Assembly: GCF_017309185.1 (NCBI RefSeq)
Contig: NZ_JAEKJZ010000001.1
Location: 248,001-312,000 of the forward strand
DNA: 64,000 bases
Direction: 5' to 3'
From: Roseibium aggregatum
Lineage (GTDB): Bacteria > Pseudomonadota > Alphaproteobacteria > Rhizobiales > Stappiaceae
Shown: positions 34,151 to 43,207 of the stretch, piece by piece
How the letters are laid out: every line of letters starts with the position of its first letter
Numbering within the stretch: position 1 is the stretch's first letter
Translations under genes and position numbers: made by a program
Notes under the pieces: model-generated
What the model saw: only the letters and a program-made list of their open reading frames with translations
What the model was told of the DNA's origin: nothing
Databases searched by the model: none

Positions 34151-34909
34151 CTATGGCTCCGCGCCCGCCGGTTCGCAAGATCCGAGGCGGAAGCCGACGC
34201 CGTGGACCGTTTCAACCGCGGTGCTGCAGCCCGCGGCGGAGAGTTTGGCCCGGATGTTGCGGATGTGGCTGTCGATAGTGCGGTCGGAGACGTGGATGTT
34301 GTCGCGATAGGCCGTGTCCAGGATCCGGTCCCGCGTGAAGACGATCTTCGGCCGGTTCAGGAGAGCGGCGAGGATGTCGAATTCAATGGCGGTGAGGGAG
34401 ACCGGTGTCTCTCCTATGGATGCCTGTCTTTGCGCCCTGTCCAGCCGCAGAGACCCATGGCTCAGCACGGTTTCGTCGTCCGGCACCTCGCGCGGCGCAC
34501 CGTAGCGTTTCAGGATCGCCCCCACCCGGGCGATCAGCTCGCGTGGGCTGAAGGGTTTGGTAACATAGTCGTCGGCGCCGAGTTCAAGGCCGACGATCCG
34601 GTCGATCTCGTCGTCTCGAGCGGACAGAAACAGGATCGGCACCTCCGACGATTTCCGCAAAACCCGGCAGACATCGAGGCCATCCATTTCCGGCAATCCG
34701 ATATCGAGCACGATCAGGGCGGGATCGCACAGGGACGCCTTGTCCAGCGCCTCCTTGCCGTCGGCCGCCTGTTCATAGGTATAGGAGGCCTTCTGAAGCG
34801 CGAAACAGATCACGTCGCGAATATGCGGGTCGTCGTCGACGACAAGAATGGTTTTCTTCTGCAATAACCTTGGTCCCGATGAATGCCTTCCCGCGAGATT
34901 GTGCGGCAA
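34151..34909 (-). CDS. OmpR-family response regulator, CreB-like
   Basis: A 252-residue regulator: receiver (about 19-130) with ILVVDDDPHIRDV, phospho-Asp in LIVLDIGLPEMDG and Lys in YVTKPFSPREL, then a winged helix (about 150-245) with FTRDRILDTAYRDNIHVSDR. Likely activates or represses genes in response to the adjacent kinase. The true start could be a TTG near 34864 (LQKKTILVV), since the first 15 residues are unlike the family and AAGG lies before it; 34909 is the only ATG. It is followed by the kinase gene. Confidence 0.88.
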   Translation of the reverse strand: MPHNLAGRHSSGPRLLQKKTILVVDDDPHIRDVICFALQKASYTYEQAADGKEALDKASLCDPALIVLDIGLPEMDGLDVCRVLRKSSEVPILFLSARDDEIDRIVGLELGADDYVTKPFSPRELIARVGAILKRYGAPREVPDDETVLSHGSLRLDRAQRQASIGETPVSLTAIEFDILAALLNRPKIVFTRDRILDTAYRDNIHVSDRTIDSHIRNIRAKLSAAGCSTAVETVHGVGFRLGSCEPAGAEP

Positions 34910-34963
34910 CCGGTAAAAGTGAATTTAAGCACGCCGTGACTCTGAAGGACAGCCAGGGCGGAA

Positions 34964-35134
34964 TTACGCTTCCAGCCACCAGCCGTCCCGGCGCAGACTG
35001 CGCGGCAGGGAGGTGTCGGTTTCCGGAGGCTGCAGGGTAACGAGATGCGGGAAAAGAAACGTGTGCCTTTTTCGGCTTTTCCGAAAAAGCGGGCGAACGA
35101 TGGGACGCAGACGGACCGCAAGACCTGAGAGCAT
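34964..35134 (-). CDS. Candidate 56-residue protein upstream of the response regulator
   Basis: An open frame of 56 residues starts with ATG (35132-35134) preceded by AAAGGAG at ideal spacing and ends in TAA at 34964. The protein is basic (MLSGLAVRLRPIVRPLFRKS, then RKRHTFLFPHLV) with no recognised domain. It lies 54 bases before the response regulator on the same strand, so it could be the first gene or a leader peptide of that operon. The strong ribosome binding site is the main support. Homologues were not recognised, and chance is possible. Confidence 0.4.
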   Translation of the reverse strand: MLSGLAVRLRPIVRPLFRKSRKRHTFLFPHLVTLQPPETDTSLPRSLRRDGWWLEA

Positions 35135-35240
35135 TTCGAGTTCTCCTTTGAGCCTCCCGACGCAACCGCCTTGGGAGGAAAGTTGGGATAACGAAAAACA
35201 GTCTGCCTGCCGGGCTTGCAGACTTCAGTCAGGCTTCGTG

Positions 35241-35259
35241 CAGATTTTGCGCAAATCTG
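35241..35259. promoter_or_regulatory. Palindrome between the divergent TCS and export operons
   Basis: CAGATTT and AAATCTG arms around TGCGC form a perfect 7+7 inverted repeat in the middle of the region between the two-component genes (minus) and hlyD (plus). It could be a site for the adjacent regulator. The rest of 34910-35466, apart from the small ORF, shows no gene. Confidence 0.4.
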
Positions 35260-35466
35260 GCGGTGCGGGTGACGTTCCTTTCGAGGTCGTTCAGGGGAGG
35301 GGCGTATGTAGTCCGCCAGACTTGTCCGCACTTGCGAGGGGCAATACCATCGGCCGTCTCAAGCCGTCCGGCGACGGGGCCGTCCGACACGGGGGATGCC
35401 CCGCTTCTTCTTGCCTTTTTCCGTTCACCGGGAACGCATCGACCTTTGGAAGGTATCCGGGAAACC

Positions 35467-36540
35467 ATGAAAATTTCCGTCCGAAATCGACTGTTTCAAC
35501 TGGCCGCGATCGCCGCCGCCGGAATCGCGGCCTGGTTCTTTTGGCAGACCTACAAGCAGAACGGTCTTCCGCAGGGATTTGCCGGAGGGAATGGCCGGGT
35601 GGAGTCTTCCGAAATCAACATCGCGGCCAAGACGGCGGGACGGATTTCCGAAATCCTGGTCAATGAAGGCGATTTCATCACCGCCGGAGAAATTCTCGCG
35701 CGCATGGATACCGCGGTGCTGGATGCCCAGTTCAGGGAGGCGACGGCGCAACTCGACCGGGCGGTGATCGGAGTGGATACGGCCAAGGCGCAGGTCAAGC
35801 AGCGTTTGGCGGAACTGGATGCCGCCAAGGCGGTGGTCCTTCAACGAAAGGCCGAGCTTGACGCCGCGCAAAAACAGGCCGAACGCACGAGAGAACTGGT
35901 CGACAAGGGCACGACGTCGCAACAAACGCTTGACGAGGATATCGCCCGCTACGAGGGCGCCAAGGCAGCCGTCAGCGCGGCCGAAGCACAGGTTGCCGGT
36001 GCCGAAGCGGCCATCGGTTACGCCGAGTCCCAGGTGGTGGCGGCGGAATCGAGTGTGGAGGCCGCCCGGGCAACGCTCCAGCGCATCGAGGCGGATATCG
36101 ACGACAGTGTCCTGAAATCGCCGCGCGACGGGCGGGTCCAGTACCGGGTCGCGCAACCCGGCGAGGTGCTGACGGCTGGTGGTGTCGTGCTGAATATGGT
36201 GGACCTCAAGGACGTCTACATGACCTTCTTCCTGCCGACGGAGGAAGCCGGGCAGGTCGCCATCGGGTCCGAAGCCCGCATCGTTCTCGATGCGGCGCCC
36301 CAATATGTGATCCCGGCCCGGGTTTCGCTTGTTTCCGACGTTGCCCAATTCACGCCGAAGACAGTCGAAACCGCCGTGGAGCGGCAGAAGCTGATGTTCA
36401 GGATCAAGGCGCGGGTCAATCAGGACGTTTTGAAAGATCACATAGAGCATGTCAAAACAGGTCTGCCCGGCATGGCTTACGTCCGGCTGAACCCGTCCCT
36501 TCCCTGGCCGGCAGACCTTCAACCCCACTTGCCAGAATGA
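35467..36540 (+). CDS. HlyD-family membrane fusion protein
   Basis: A 357-residue periplasmic adaptor: N-terminal membrane anchor ([18 protein letters not shown]), biotinyl-lipoyl-like half [20 protein letters not shown], a long coiled coil (about 90-220; [20 protein letters not shown]), the second lipoyl half [20 protein letters not shown], and a beta-barrel ending [18 protein letters not shown]. It links the inner membrane ABC exporter to an outer membrane channel. The start at 35467 gives the membrane anchor directly. It overlaps the next gene by four bases (ATGA), so it is the adaptor of that transporter. Confidence 0.9.
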   Translation: MKISVRNRLFQLAAIAAAGIAAWFFWQTYKQNGLPQGFAGGNGRVESSEINIAAKTAGRISEILVNEGDFITAGEILARMDTAVLDAQFREATAQLDRAVIGVDTAKAQVKQRLAELDAAKAVVLQRKAELDAAQKQAERTRELVDKGTTSQQTLDEDIARYEGAKAAVSAAEAQVAGAEAAIGYAESQVVAAESSVEAARATLQRIEADIDDSVLKSPRDGRVQYRVAQPGEVLTAGGVVLNMVDLKDVYMTFFLPTEEAGQVAIGSEARIVLDAAPQYVIPARVSLVSDVAQFTPKTVETAVERQKLMFRIKARVNQDVLKDHIEHVKTGLPGMAYVRLNPSLPWPADLQPHLPE

Positions 36541-39332
36541 TCGGCGGAGGCGACGGAAACAGCGGAAACCCGGTTGACCGGGCACCGGTTGCCCGGTTGA
36601 GCGGGGTCGGTCTGCGCTACGGTAAAACGCAGGTTCTCTCCGATGTAAGCCTCGATGTTCCCGCCGGTTGCATGGCGGGCCTGATCGGTCCGGACGGGGT
36701 TGGAAAATCAAGTCTGCTGTCGTTGATTTCAGGTGCGCGCGCGCTCCAGACAGGCCGCATCGATGTCCTTGGCGGGGATATTTCCGACGCCGGGCACCGC
36801 CGCCGGGTCTGCCCCAGGATCGCCTTCATGCCGCAGGGGCTGGGCAAGAACCTCTATCCCACGCTCTCCGTCTCCGAGAACATCGATTTCTTTGGCCGCC
36901 TGTTCGGCCACGACGCCCAGGAATGCGCGCGGCGCATTGGCGAACTGACGCGGGCCACCGGTCTCTCACCGTTCACGGACCGGCCGGCCGGCAAGCTTTC
37001 TGGCGGCATGAAGCAGAAACTGGGGCTCTGTTGCGCCCTGATCCACGACCCGGATCTGCTCATTCTCGACGAACCCACGACAGGGGTCGATCCCTTGTCG
37101 CGGAAACAGTTCTGGGAACTCATTGGCGACATCCGGGCGCAACGCCCGCGCATGAGTGTTCTGGTCGCAACGGCCTATATGGAAGAGGCCGAGCGTTTCG
37201 ACTGGCTCGTCGCCCTGGACGATGGCCGGGTGCTGGCGGAAAACACACCGGCCAAATTGCTCGAAGAGACGGGGACGCAGACCCTGGAAGCGGCTTTCGT
37301 TGCGCTTCTGCCGGAAGAAAAGAAGCGCGACTTCAGACCCGTGGACATCGTCCCGGCATCGATCGCGGAAGGCGACGGTTTCGCGATCGAGGCAAAGGAC
37401 CTGACAATGCGGTTCGGCGACTTCACCGCCGTTGACCGTGCCAGTTTCCGGATACGCCGGGGCGAGATATTCGGCTTCGTCGGATCGAACGGCTGCGGCA
37501 AGACCACCACAATGAAAATGCTGACCGGCCTGCTGCCGCCAAGCGAAGGCACGGCTTCCCTCTTCGGCCGGCACCTGGACCCGAAAGACCTGGGCACGAG
37601 GCAACGCGTCGGCTACATGTCCCAGTCCTTTTCGCTTTATACCGAACTGACTGTCCGGCAGAACCTGGAGCTGCATGCAAGGCTGTTTCAGGTGCCTGAA
37701 GACGAAGTTGCCGTGCGTGTCACGGAAATGGCGACGCGCTTCGGCCTTGCCGATCTCATGGACCAGTTGCCGCAGAATCTGCCGCTTGGTCATCGTCAGC
37801 GGCTGTCGCTCGCGGTTGCGATGATCCACAAGCCCGAGATGCTCATTCTCGACGAACCGACCTCCGGCGTCGATCCGGTTGCCCGCGACACTTTCTGGCG
37901 GATGCTGATCGAACTGTCCCGCCGGGACGGTGTGACGATCTTCATTTCCACGCACTTCATGAATGAGGCCGAGCGCTGCGACCGTATCTCGCTCATGCAT
38001 GCCGGCAAGGTCCTTGCAACAGACGCGCCTGGTACCTTGATGGAAGCCCGGGGTGCCGCAACGCTGGAAGAAGCCTTCATTGGCTATCTCGAAGAGGCCA
38101 GCGAAAGGGACATCGGCGATGACGAGCCGCCGGAAGCGCCCGAGGCCGTCCCGCCGGTCGTGGGCTCTCCAATTGAGCCGGGCGGCGGGGGAGGCTGGCG
38201 CCGGTCTTTCGATCCGAGACGCATGTTCAGCTATACGCGCAGGGAGACGCTGGAGCTGCGCCGGGATCCCGTTCGCCTGACCCTGGCACTACTGGGCAGC
38301 GCAATTCTCATGTTCGTCATGGGCTATGGCATTACTCTGGATGTGGAAGGGCTGACCTTTGCGGTCATCGATCACGATCAGACCACGCTCAGCCGGGACT
38401 ACACGCTCAATCTGTCGGGATCGCGCTATTTCGACGAGCAGGCGCCAATCACAAGCCATGCTGACCTCGACCGCAGAATGCGTAGCGGCGACATCAATCT
38501 CGCCATCGAGATCCCACCCGGTTTCGCCCGGGACGTGGCGCGCGGTCAGGATGTCGAGATCGGAGCCTGGATCGACGGGGCCATGCCCACGCGGGCGGAA
38601 ACCATTCTCGGCTACGTCCAGGGCATGCACGCGTATTGGCTGCAGGCCAGGGCGCGCGAGGCAGGCTACGCGGCGGCGCTGGTCGAACCGGCGAGCGTGG
38701 AAATCCGCTACCGTTACAATCCGGACGTCAAAAGTCTGCCCGCGATGATGCCAGCCATGATTCCACTGTTGCTGATGATGATACCGTCCATGCTCGCCGC
38801 GCTCAGCGTCGTCCGGGAAAAGGAGCTCGGAACGATCACCAATTTCTACGTGACGCCGACCACATCGCTTGAGTTCCTTCTTGGCAAGCAACTCGCCTAC
38901 ATTCTCCTGTCCATGGTCAGCTTTGTCATGTTGACCTTTCTGGCGGTGGTGGTCTTCGGCGTTCCCCTGACCGGAAGCTTGATGGCGCTGACCGTGGGAG
39001 CGCTTCTCTATGTGAGCGCGGCCACCGGGCTGGGGCTCTTGATATCGGCCTTCATGAAAAGCCAGATCGCCGCGATTTTCGGCACCGCCATCATAACGCT
39101 GCTTCCGGCCGTCAGTTTTTCCGGCCTGGTGGATCCGGTGCCGTCCCTGCAGGGCTTCGGCCGTCTGGTCGGCGAGATCTACCCGACGACCTATTTCCTC
39201 ACGATCGCGCGCGGCACGTTTTCAAAGGCTCTGGATTTTTCGGATCTCGGCGCGGCTTTCGTGCCCCTGTTGCTGACGGTACCGGTTTTGCTCTGTCTCT
39301 CCGTTCTGTTTCTCGGCCAGCAGGAGAAGTGA
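36537..39332 (+). CDS. RbbA/YhiH-like ABC transporter with two ATPase domains fused to a permease
   Basis: A 931-residue fusion. ATPase 1 (about 20-240): Walker [27 protein letters not shown], Walker [13 protein letters not shown]. ATPase 2 (about 285-510): Walker [15 protein letters not shown], Walker [13 protein letters not shown], but the signature reads [14 protein letters not shown] instead of LSGGQ, as in RbbA. A short acidic linker leads to an ABC-2 permease (about 560-930) with a large extracytoplasmic loop. E. coli RbbA/YhiH, flanked by YhiI (HlyD) and YhhJ, has the same plan. The exported substrate is unknown; drug or peptide export is a guess. Confidence 0.9.
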   Translation: MIGGGDGNSGNPVDRAPVARLSGVGLRYGKTQVLSDVSLDVPAGCMAGLIGPDGVGKSSLLSLISGARALQTGRIDVLGGDISDAGHRRRVCPRIAFMPQGLGKNLYPTLSVSENIDFFGRLFGHDAQECARRIGELTRATGLSPFTDRPAGKLSGGMKQKLGLCCALIHDPDLLILDEPTTGVDPLSRKQFWELIGDIRAQRPRMSVLVATAYMEEAERFDWLVALDDGRVLAENTPAKLLEETGTQTLEAAFVALLPEEKKRDFRPVDIVPASIAEGDGFAIEAKDLTMRFGDFTAVDRASFRIRRGEIFGFVGSNGCGKTTTMKMLTGLLPPSEGTASLFGRHLDPKDLGTRQRVGYMSQSFSLYTELTVRQNLELHARLFQVPEDEVAVRVTEMATRFGLADLMDQLPQNLPLGHRQRLSLAVAMIHKPEMLILDEPTSGVDPVARDTFWRMLIELSRRDGVTIFISTHFMNEAERCDRISLMHAGKVLATDAPGTLMEARGAATLEEAFIGYLEEASERDIGDDEPPEAPEAVPPVVGSPIEPGGGGGWRRSFDPRRMFSYTRRETLELRRDPVRLTLALLGSAILMFVMGYGITLDVEGLTFAVIDHDQTTLSRDYTLNLSGSRYFDEQAPITSHADLDRRMRSGDINLAIEIPPGFARDVARGQDVEIGAWIDGAMPTRAETILGYVQGMHAYWLQARAREAGYAAALVEPASVEIRYRYNPDVKSLPAMMPAMIPLLLMMIPSMLAALSVVREKELGTITNFYVTPTTSLEFLLGKQLAYILLSMVSFVMLTFLAVVVFGVPLTGSLMALTVGALLYVSAATGLGLLISAFMKSQIAAIFGTAIITLLPAVSFSGLVDPVPSLQGFGRLVGEIYPTTYFLTIARGTFSKALDFSDLGAAFVPLLLTVPVLLCLSVLFLGQQEK

Positions 39333-39335
39333 CCG

Positions 39336-40457
39336 GTGCGCTCCTCCAACATCCTTCACCTCGGCATCAAGGAATTTCGCAGCCTTGCGCGCGACCCGAT
39401 CATGCTGGCCCTCATTTTGTTCGCCTTCACGTTCGCGATCTACTCTGGGGCGACGGCCATGCCGGAAACGCTGAACCGGGCGACTCTTGCCATCGTCGAC
39501 GAGGATCAGTCGCCGTTGTCAAAACAGATCGCAGACGCCTTCTATCCGCCTTACTTCAACGTGCCGGCGATGATCACGACGCGCGAACTGGATGCCCGCA
39601 TGGACTCCGGACTGGACACTTTTGCCCTGACCATCCCCTCGGGGTTTCAGCGCGATGTCCTGGCCGGCCGCACTCCGGAAATTCAGCTGAACGTCGATGC
39701 CACCCGCATGAGCCAGGCCTTCACCGGCAGCGGCTATGTCCAGTCCATAGTGAGACAGGAGATCCGGAGTTTCGTTAAACGCTATCGAGAAAAGGAAAGC
39801 GCGACGATAGGGCTCGCGGTTCGGGCCCGCTTCAATCCGGAGCTCAACAAGACCTGGTTCGGCAGCATCATGGAGGTCATCAAGAACGTCACCATGCTGT
39901 CCATCGTGCTGACGGGCGCCGCCCTGATCCGCGAACGGGAACACGGCACGGTCGAACATCTCCTGGTCATGCCGGTGACCCCTTTCGAGATCATGGTCAG
40001 CAAGGTCTGGTCCATGGGAGTCGTGGTGATCCTGGCGTCGGCGTTGTCGCTTTATCTGGTCGTTCAGGGCCTGCTGGCCGTGCCGGTGGAAGGATCGGTG
40101 CCGCTGTTCCTGGCCGGCACCGCCCTGCATCTCTTCGCAACGACGTCCATGGGCATCTTTCTGGCAACCGTATCGCGCTCCATGCCCCAGTTCGCTTTGA
40201 TGGTGGTGATGGTTATTCTGCCGCTGGACACGCTTTCCGGCGGGGTCACGCCGCGCGAGAGCATGCCGGAATTCGTTCAATGGATCATGATGGCGGCTCC
40301 CACGACCCATTTTGTCATGCTTGCGCAAGGCATTTTGTACCGGGGGGCCGGTTTCGGCGTCGTCTGGCCTCAATTCGCGGCCCTGGCCCTGATCGGCGGC
40401 GTCTTTTTCTCGGTCTCCCTTTCACGATTTCGCAAGACAATCGCCACGATGGCGTGA
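39336..40457 (+). CDS. ABC-2 type permease, YhhJ-like
   Basis: A 373-residue membrane protein with TM1 (IMLALILFAFTFAIYSGATA), a long periplasmic loop (about 45-175), then five hydrophobic segments, including IREREHGTVEHLLVMPVTPF, the ABC-2 hallmark before TM2. It begins with GTG three bases after the RbbA-like gene. It resembles the permease half of that protein and likely forms a heterodimer with it. It ends 43 bases from the convergent mbfA gene. Confidence 0.9.
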   Translation: MRSSNILHLGIKEFRSLARDPIMLALILFAFTFAIYSGATAMPETLNRATLAIVDEDQSPLSKQIADAFYPPYFNVPAMITTRELDARMDSGLDTFALTIPSGFQRDVLAGRTPEIQLNVDATRMSQAFTGSGYVQSIVRQEIRSFVKRYREKESATIGLAVRARFNPELNKTWFGSIMEVIKNVTMLSIVLTGAALIREREHGTVEHLLVMPVTPFEIMVSKVWSMGVVVILASALSLYLVVQGLLAVPVEGSVPLFLAGTALHLFATTSMGIFLATVSRSMPQFALMVVMVILPLDTLSGGVTPRESMPEFVQWIMMAAPTTHFVMLAQGILYRGAGFGVVWPQFAALALIGGVFFSVSLSRFRKTIATMA

Positions 40458-40500
40458 ACGGCCTTCGATGCGGGGCCAGGGCGGACTGACCGAAAGAACT

Positions 40501-41484
40501 TTACGCATTCCCGATCAGAACGCCGGCGGCAAAGACCAGGGATCCGCCGAGGACAACCTGGAAGGCAGCGCGCAGGAAGGGCGTGTCCATGAACCGGTTC
40601 TGGATATAGGCGATCGCCCACAATTCGACGAAAACCACCAGGGCGGCGACGCTCGTCGCGGTCCAGAAATGCGGGATCAGATAGGGCAGGGCATGGCCGA
40701 GGCCGCCGACGGCGGTCATCACGCCGGAGGCAATGCCGCGCTTGACCGGCGAACCGCGCCCTGACAGCTTGCCGTCGTCGTGAGCGGCTTCCGTGAAGCC
40801 CATCGAAATGCCTGCGCCGACCGACGCCGACAGGCCGACCAGGAAGGTCTGCCACGTGTCCTGCGTGGCGAAGGCGGCGGCGAAGATCGGCGCAAGGGTC
40901 GATACCGATCCGTCCATCAGTCCGGCAAGACCGGGCTGCACATAGGTCAGGATGAACTGGCGCCGTTCCGTCTGCCGCTCGTCTTCCTTGACGTCTTCCG
41001 GCGTGTGTTCCAGGCCGAGCCGATGCGCAAGGCTTTCATGGCCCTTCTCGGCGAAGGCGAGGTCGTCCAGCAGCTTGCGTGTGCCCGCGTCGGTCGCCCG
41101 TTTGGCGGCTTCCGTGTAGAAGCGGTAGGCCTGCAGTTCCATCTCCTCGGCCATGGCACGGACCTTGTCCAGGCCGAGCGGGCGCACGAGCCAGTCCGGC
41201 TTGCGGTCGTAATAACCGCGTACGTGCTCCCGGCGGATCAGAGGAATGGTCTCTCCGAAACGGGCGCGGTAGATCTCGATCAGCCGCTTGCGGTGTTCGT
41301 TCTCCTCCGCCGCCATGTCGTCGAAGACCTTGGCCGACCGCGGGTACTGCTCGCGCAGGCCTTCCGAATAGGATTGATAAATCCGCGAGTCGTCCTCTTC
41401 GGAAGAAATGGCAAGCGCCAGGATTTCCTGTTCGCTCAGGGAGGAAAAATCCCGTTTACCCAGTCCGAGAAACCGTTTGAGCAT
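40501..41484 (-). CDS. mbfA: Membrane-bound ferritin-like/VIT1 fusion protein (MbfA)
   Basis: A 327-residue fusion. The N-terminal ferritin-like (rubrerythrin/erythrin) domain (about 12-165) has the di-iron Glu/His ligands ISSEEDDSRIYQ, MAAEENEHRKRLIE, AEEMELQAYRFYTE and AFAEKGHESLAHRL. The C-terminal VIT1/CCC1-type domain (about 180-327) has five membrane segments, starting QPGLAGLMDGSVSTLAPIFA. In Agrobacterium and Bradyrhizobium, MbfA exports iron and protects against iron/peroxide stress, and Irr represses it. A near-perfect Irr-type palindrome lies 24 bases upstream here, which strengthens the call. Confidence 0.9.
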   Translation of the reverse strand: MLKRFLGLGKRDFSSLSEQEILALAISSEEDDSRIYQSYSEGLREQYPRSAKVFDDMAAEENEHRKRLIEIYRARFGETIPLIRREHVRGYYDRKPDWLVRPLGLDKVRAMAEEMELQAYRFYTEAAKRATDAGTRKLLDDLAFAEKGHESLAHRLGLEHTPEDVKEDERQTERRQFILTYVQPGLAGLMDGSVSTLAPIFAAAFATQDTWQTFLVGLSASVGAGISMGFTEAAHDDGKLSGRGSPVKRGIASGVMTAVGGLGHALPYLIPHFWTATSVAALVVFVELWAIAYIQNRFMDTPFLRAAFQVVLGGSLVFAAGVLIGNA

Positions 41485-41507
41485 TCGGCGTTCCTGTTAG
41501 ATATTAG

Positions 41508-41524
41508 TTTAGAATTGTTCTAAT
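41508..41524. promoter_or_regulatory. Irr-box (ICE-type) upstream of mbfA
   Basis: TTTAGAA-TTG-TTCTAAT is a near-perfect palindrome (TTAGAA/TTCTAA arms) that matches the iron control element TTTAGAA-N3-TTCTAAA bound by Irr in Rhizobiales. It sits just upstream of mbfA, a known Irr target in relatives. Confidence 0.8.
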
Positions 41525-41614
41525 AAGTAGCTTTCGGACAAAATTTGCAAGGGTCCGTTGCCTCGATTCCGGATATTGACGGGCGCCATTGTGACGCATG
41601 CCTGGCGGAACCTC

Positions 41615-42304
41615 TTAGCCATCGTCCGGTTCCACGAATTCGAACCGTGGAAAGACGTCCTCAAGCTCCGGATCCTTTCCGGTCTCTCTGTTGGAGGTGT
41701 AAAACTGGCGATTGGCTTTCAGGCTCGCATAGCCGTGCAGGAACGACCAGAGGGTGGTTTCCACGGATGTCCGATGCACGGGGTGCCGGCAGGTCTCGGG
41801 CGAGATGTACCGCGAGACGTCCCGGAGCACCGCATAGGCCTCCTGGCTGGCGGGTAGCAGGTCGGGATAAATGTCGAATTGGCGTTCCATCGAGAACATC
41901 AGCCGGAAGAGATCCGGGTTGTCTTCGGCAAAGCCGACATACCCTCTGGCCGCCGCCATGACCTGGGCTTTTCCTTGAGATGAGGCATCCGCCATCCGGG
42001 TCCGCATCGCCGCGGCGAATTGTCGGAACCCTTCCGCGACGATGGCCGCCTGCAAAACGGACAGATTGGCAAAATGGTTCTTCGGCGCGCCATGGGAAAC
42101 GCCCACCCGAGCGGCGCAGGCGCGCAGGGACAGCGCCTCGAGACCTTCATTCTTCAGGATCTCCAGGCCCGCCGATATCAGCGCTTCCTTCAGGTTGCCG
42201 TGATGGTATTTCGCGTCAGCCAGTCGGATTTCCTCCAGCAAAGTAGACAGCGTCAATATTTTTGATTGACGACTGCGGGATATGTATATAGACACTGACA
42301 ACAT
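41615..42304 (-). CDS. TetR-family transcriptional regulator
   Basis: A TetR protein of up to 229 residues. The helix-turn-helix is KYHHGNLKEALISAGLEILK, then ACAARVGVSHGAPKNHFAN, with a WHG-type C-terminal domain (AAARGYVGFAEDNPDLFRLM). The only ATG (42304) places the first 25 residues over a promoter for the divergent gene, and these residues are unlike the family. The real start is probably a TTG or CTG further in, such as just before LADAKYHHGN, where GGAGG precedes. It may control the divergent mipA-like gene. Ligand unknown. Confidence 0.82.
   Translation of the reverse strand: MLSVSIYISRSRQSKILTLSTLLEEIRLADAKYHHGNLKEALISAGLEILKNEGLEALSLRACAARVGVSHGAPKNHFANLSVLQAAIVAEGFRQFAAAMRTRMADASSQGKAQVMAAARGYVGFAEDNPDLFRLMFSMERQFDIYPDLLPASQEAYAVLRDVSRYISPETCRHPVHRTSVETTLWSFLHGYASLKANRQFYTSNRETGKDPELEDVFPRFEFVEPDDG
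42263..42291 (+). promoter_or_regulatory. Promoter for the MipA/OmpV gene
   Basis: TTGATT (42263-42268) and TATATA (42286-42291) are separated by 17 bases, with the ATG of the MipA-like gene 42 bases further on. This is a sigma-70-like promoter overlapping the presumed 5' end of the TetR gene, which would let the regulator control both directions. Confidence 0.6.
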
Positions 42305-42333
42305 TGCTGGGGCGCAATGTGTTGGGTGAACAT

Positions 42334-43128
42334 ATGAGTTTCAAGTGTTATGTGCGCACGTTGTCCGTTGCAAGCCTCGGGCTTTCGGCCTCGCCGGTTG
42401 CGGCCGAGGAAGACAAGGACTGGCATCTGCTTGTCGGGGCAGGGGCTTTCTACGGTGCCGATTATCTCGGCTCCAGCGACTACGGTTTCATGCCCGGATT
42501 GATAGGCTCCTTCGAGAAGGGGCCCTATTTCGTGAAATTCACCGGGACGACGCTGACCGCCAACATTCTGCCTTTTGAAAATTTCTACGCCGGTCCGCTG
42601 ATCGGCTACGGGATGGGCCGCAAGGATGTGTCCGACAGTGTCGTCAAGAGGCTTCCGGAAGTCGATTCCGAACTCTGGGTCGGCGGCGCGGCGGGAAGCG
42701 GCTACGATGGACTGCTTCTGCAACGCGATTCCATCGGTGCGAGAATAGAAGTCGCCCACGACGTGATGGGCGACAGCGGCACCACGGCAACCTTCGGCCT
42801 CGGTTACGAGGTCAATCTCACGGCACGGCTCGCAGTCGGTGTGGACCTCTCCACGACCTTTGCGGACGGCAGCTATGCCGATGCCTATTATTCCGTGACC
42901 GCCGCCGGTTCAGCCGCCAGCTGCCTGGCCGAATACGATGCGGATGCCGGTTTCCGGGACGTGTCGCTCGATCTGACGGCCCGCTACGCGGTCACGGAAA
43001 AATGGGGCATCGGCGGGCTCGCGGGCGGATCGTTGCTCGTCGGCAGCATGGCGGACAGCCCGATCGTCCAGGACCGCGGCCAGACCGTCAGCGGACAGGG
43101 AGGCCTGTTTCTCTGGTACAGGTTCTAG
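42334..43128 (+). CDS. MipA/OmpV family outer membrane protein
   Basis: A 264-residue outer membrane beta-barrel of the MipA/OmpV family: signal peptide (LSVASLGLSASPVAAEE), the typical first strands HLLVGAGAFYGADYLGSSDY, alternating aromatic strands, and a terminal Phe (GGLFLWYRF), as needed for assembly. Such proteins act as scaffolds or osmoporins. The start at 42334 gives the signal peptide; an upstream TTG would extend it without family support. A strong terminator follows. Divergent TetR control is suggested by the layout. Confidence 0.88.
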   Translation: MSFKCYVRTLSVASLGLSASPVAAEEDKDWHLLVGAGAFYGADYLGSSDYGFMPGLIGSFEKGPYFVKFTGTTLTANILPFENFYAGPLIGYGMGRKDVSDSVVKRLPEVDSELWVGGAAGSGYDGLLLQRDSIGARIEVAHDVMGDSGTTATFGLGYEVNLTARLAVGVDLSTTFADGSYADAYYSVTAAGSAASCLAEYDADAGFRDVSLDLTARYAVTEKWGIGGLAGGSLLVGSMADSPIVQDRGQTVSGQGGLFLWYRF

Positions 43129-43154
43129 GTCCACTGAGGAATTTGCTCGAATCG

Positions 43155-43200
43155 GAAGGCGGCGTTGCCAGGGTGTGGGGTCTGGCAACGCCGCCTTTTC
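43155..43200. terminator. Intrinsic terminator between mipA-like and aminotransferase genes
   Basis: GAAGGCGGCGTTGCCAG and CTGGCAACGCCGCCTTTTC form a 17-base perfect stem, ending in TTTTCCTTT on the plus strand. It lies between convergent genes and may serve both, though the minus side lacks a T run. Confidence 0.82.
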
Positions 43201-43207
43201 CTTTCGC

